Assembly: GCA_949358305.1 (NCBI GenBank)
Contig: OX442316.1
Location: 2,604,001 to 2,668,000 of the forward strand
Origin: Strigamia acuminata
Lineage: Eukaryota; Arthropoda; Chilopoda; Geophilomorpha; Linotaeniidae
Length of the DNA: 64,000 nt
Direction of reading: 5' to 3'
Within the stretch, counting starts at the first letter, position 1; every line of letters begins with the position of its first letter. The notes under the pieces are model-generated. The model had not been told where the DNA came from. It did no database searches and worked only from the letters and a program-made list of their open reading frames with translations. The position numbers and the translations under genes are program-made. Below are positions 63,651 to 64,000 of this stretch, piece after piece.

Positions 63651-64000
63651 GTTCCAGGCGCCGGTTTAGGCATTTTAGACCCGTTTTAGACCGTTTTAGA
63701 TGGCGAAAACGTTCTCTCCATCATTTTCTACCCCTGGGTGAGGTTTTCAGCGTTCATGATTGATGAAAAAGCTGTTTTCTAACTAGCTGTCCCATTGCTA
63801 GTTTTGGCGTCAGGTTTTAGCAACCTTCCGATCCGACTCTGTCGTCTGCACGACCTCCAAGACCGTTTTAGGGTTAATTTGAGTCAAATAATTCATTCTG
63901 GGATTGTTTTGGGTTTTTTACAAGTGTGTTTTTGTAGTTTTTATTGGTTTCAAACATTGTCAATTCTTTATACAAGTGTAACTTTCATTTCTCTGTATTT
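63651..64000. other. Intergenic DNA at window end
   Basis: I see no gene or clear repeat in the last 350 bases. Confidence 0.5.

Overview
The window is repeat-dominated eukaryotic DNA, most likely from an invertebrate animal. The evidence is the multi-exon OATP-type transporter with GT-AG introns, metazoan-type Ty3/gypsy and Ty1/copia elements, a reverse-transcription primer site matching animal tRNA-Phe, and piggyBac-like and hAT-like miniature transposons. Nothing in the sequence fixes the species.

Left part (1-20820). About 1.6 kb of AT-rich DNA carries small tandem repeats and a 276-bp TA-flanked inverted-repeat element. It is followed by a satellite with a 9-bp unit (TTTGTAAAA, with 12-bp variants). 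Two full-length LTR retrotransposons sit inside this satellite, both on the minus strand and both with exact target-site duplications made of satellite sequence: a 9.5-kb Ty3/gypsy element (G1, 3234-12779) and a 5.3-kb Ty1/copia element (13256-18534). Their LTR pairs are nearly or fully identical, so both insertions are young. Both Pol proteins carry AT-hook motifs next to the integrase, four in G1 and one in the copia element. AT-hooks bind the minor groove of AT-rich DNA, the kind of DNA both elements landed in.

Middle part (20821-44629). A compound unit is tandemly repeated with periods of 10,808 and 10,257 bp: a 2.74-kb segment (H) rich in perfect palindromes, a 3' fragment of a second gypsy element (G2), a complete G2 (single gag-pol frame), then 1.8-2.4 kb of the same satellite. 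H is present three times and G2 twice. Copies differ by only a few substitutions outside the satellite, whose length varies.

Right part (44630-64000). The third H runs into single-copy DNA containing a piggyBac-like miniature element and three exons of an OATP (SLCO-family) transporter on the plus strand. About 280 bp after the last visible exon lies a third gypsy element (G3, minus strand). It has a 3' LTR and a GGGAAAC frameshift site exactly at the gag stop, but no recognisable 5' LTR or gag ATG. The last 8.5 kb is non-coding: a degenerate repeat family with about 1-kb spacing (56.5-60.7 kb), a hAT-like MITE with an 8-bp duplication, and an inverted/direct repeat cluster near the end.

The only host gene I can support is the partial OATP gene. 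The other long coding regions belong to retrotransposons. The many short frames and the long N-F-T/Y-K-F frames over the satellite are not genes.
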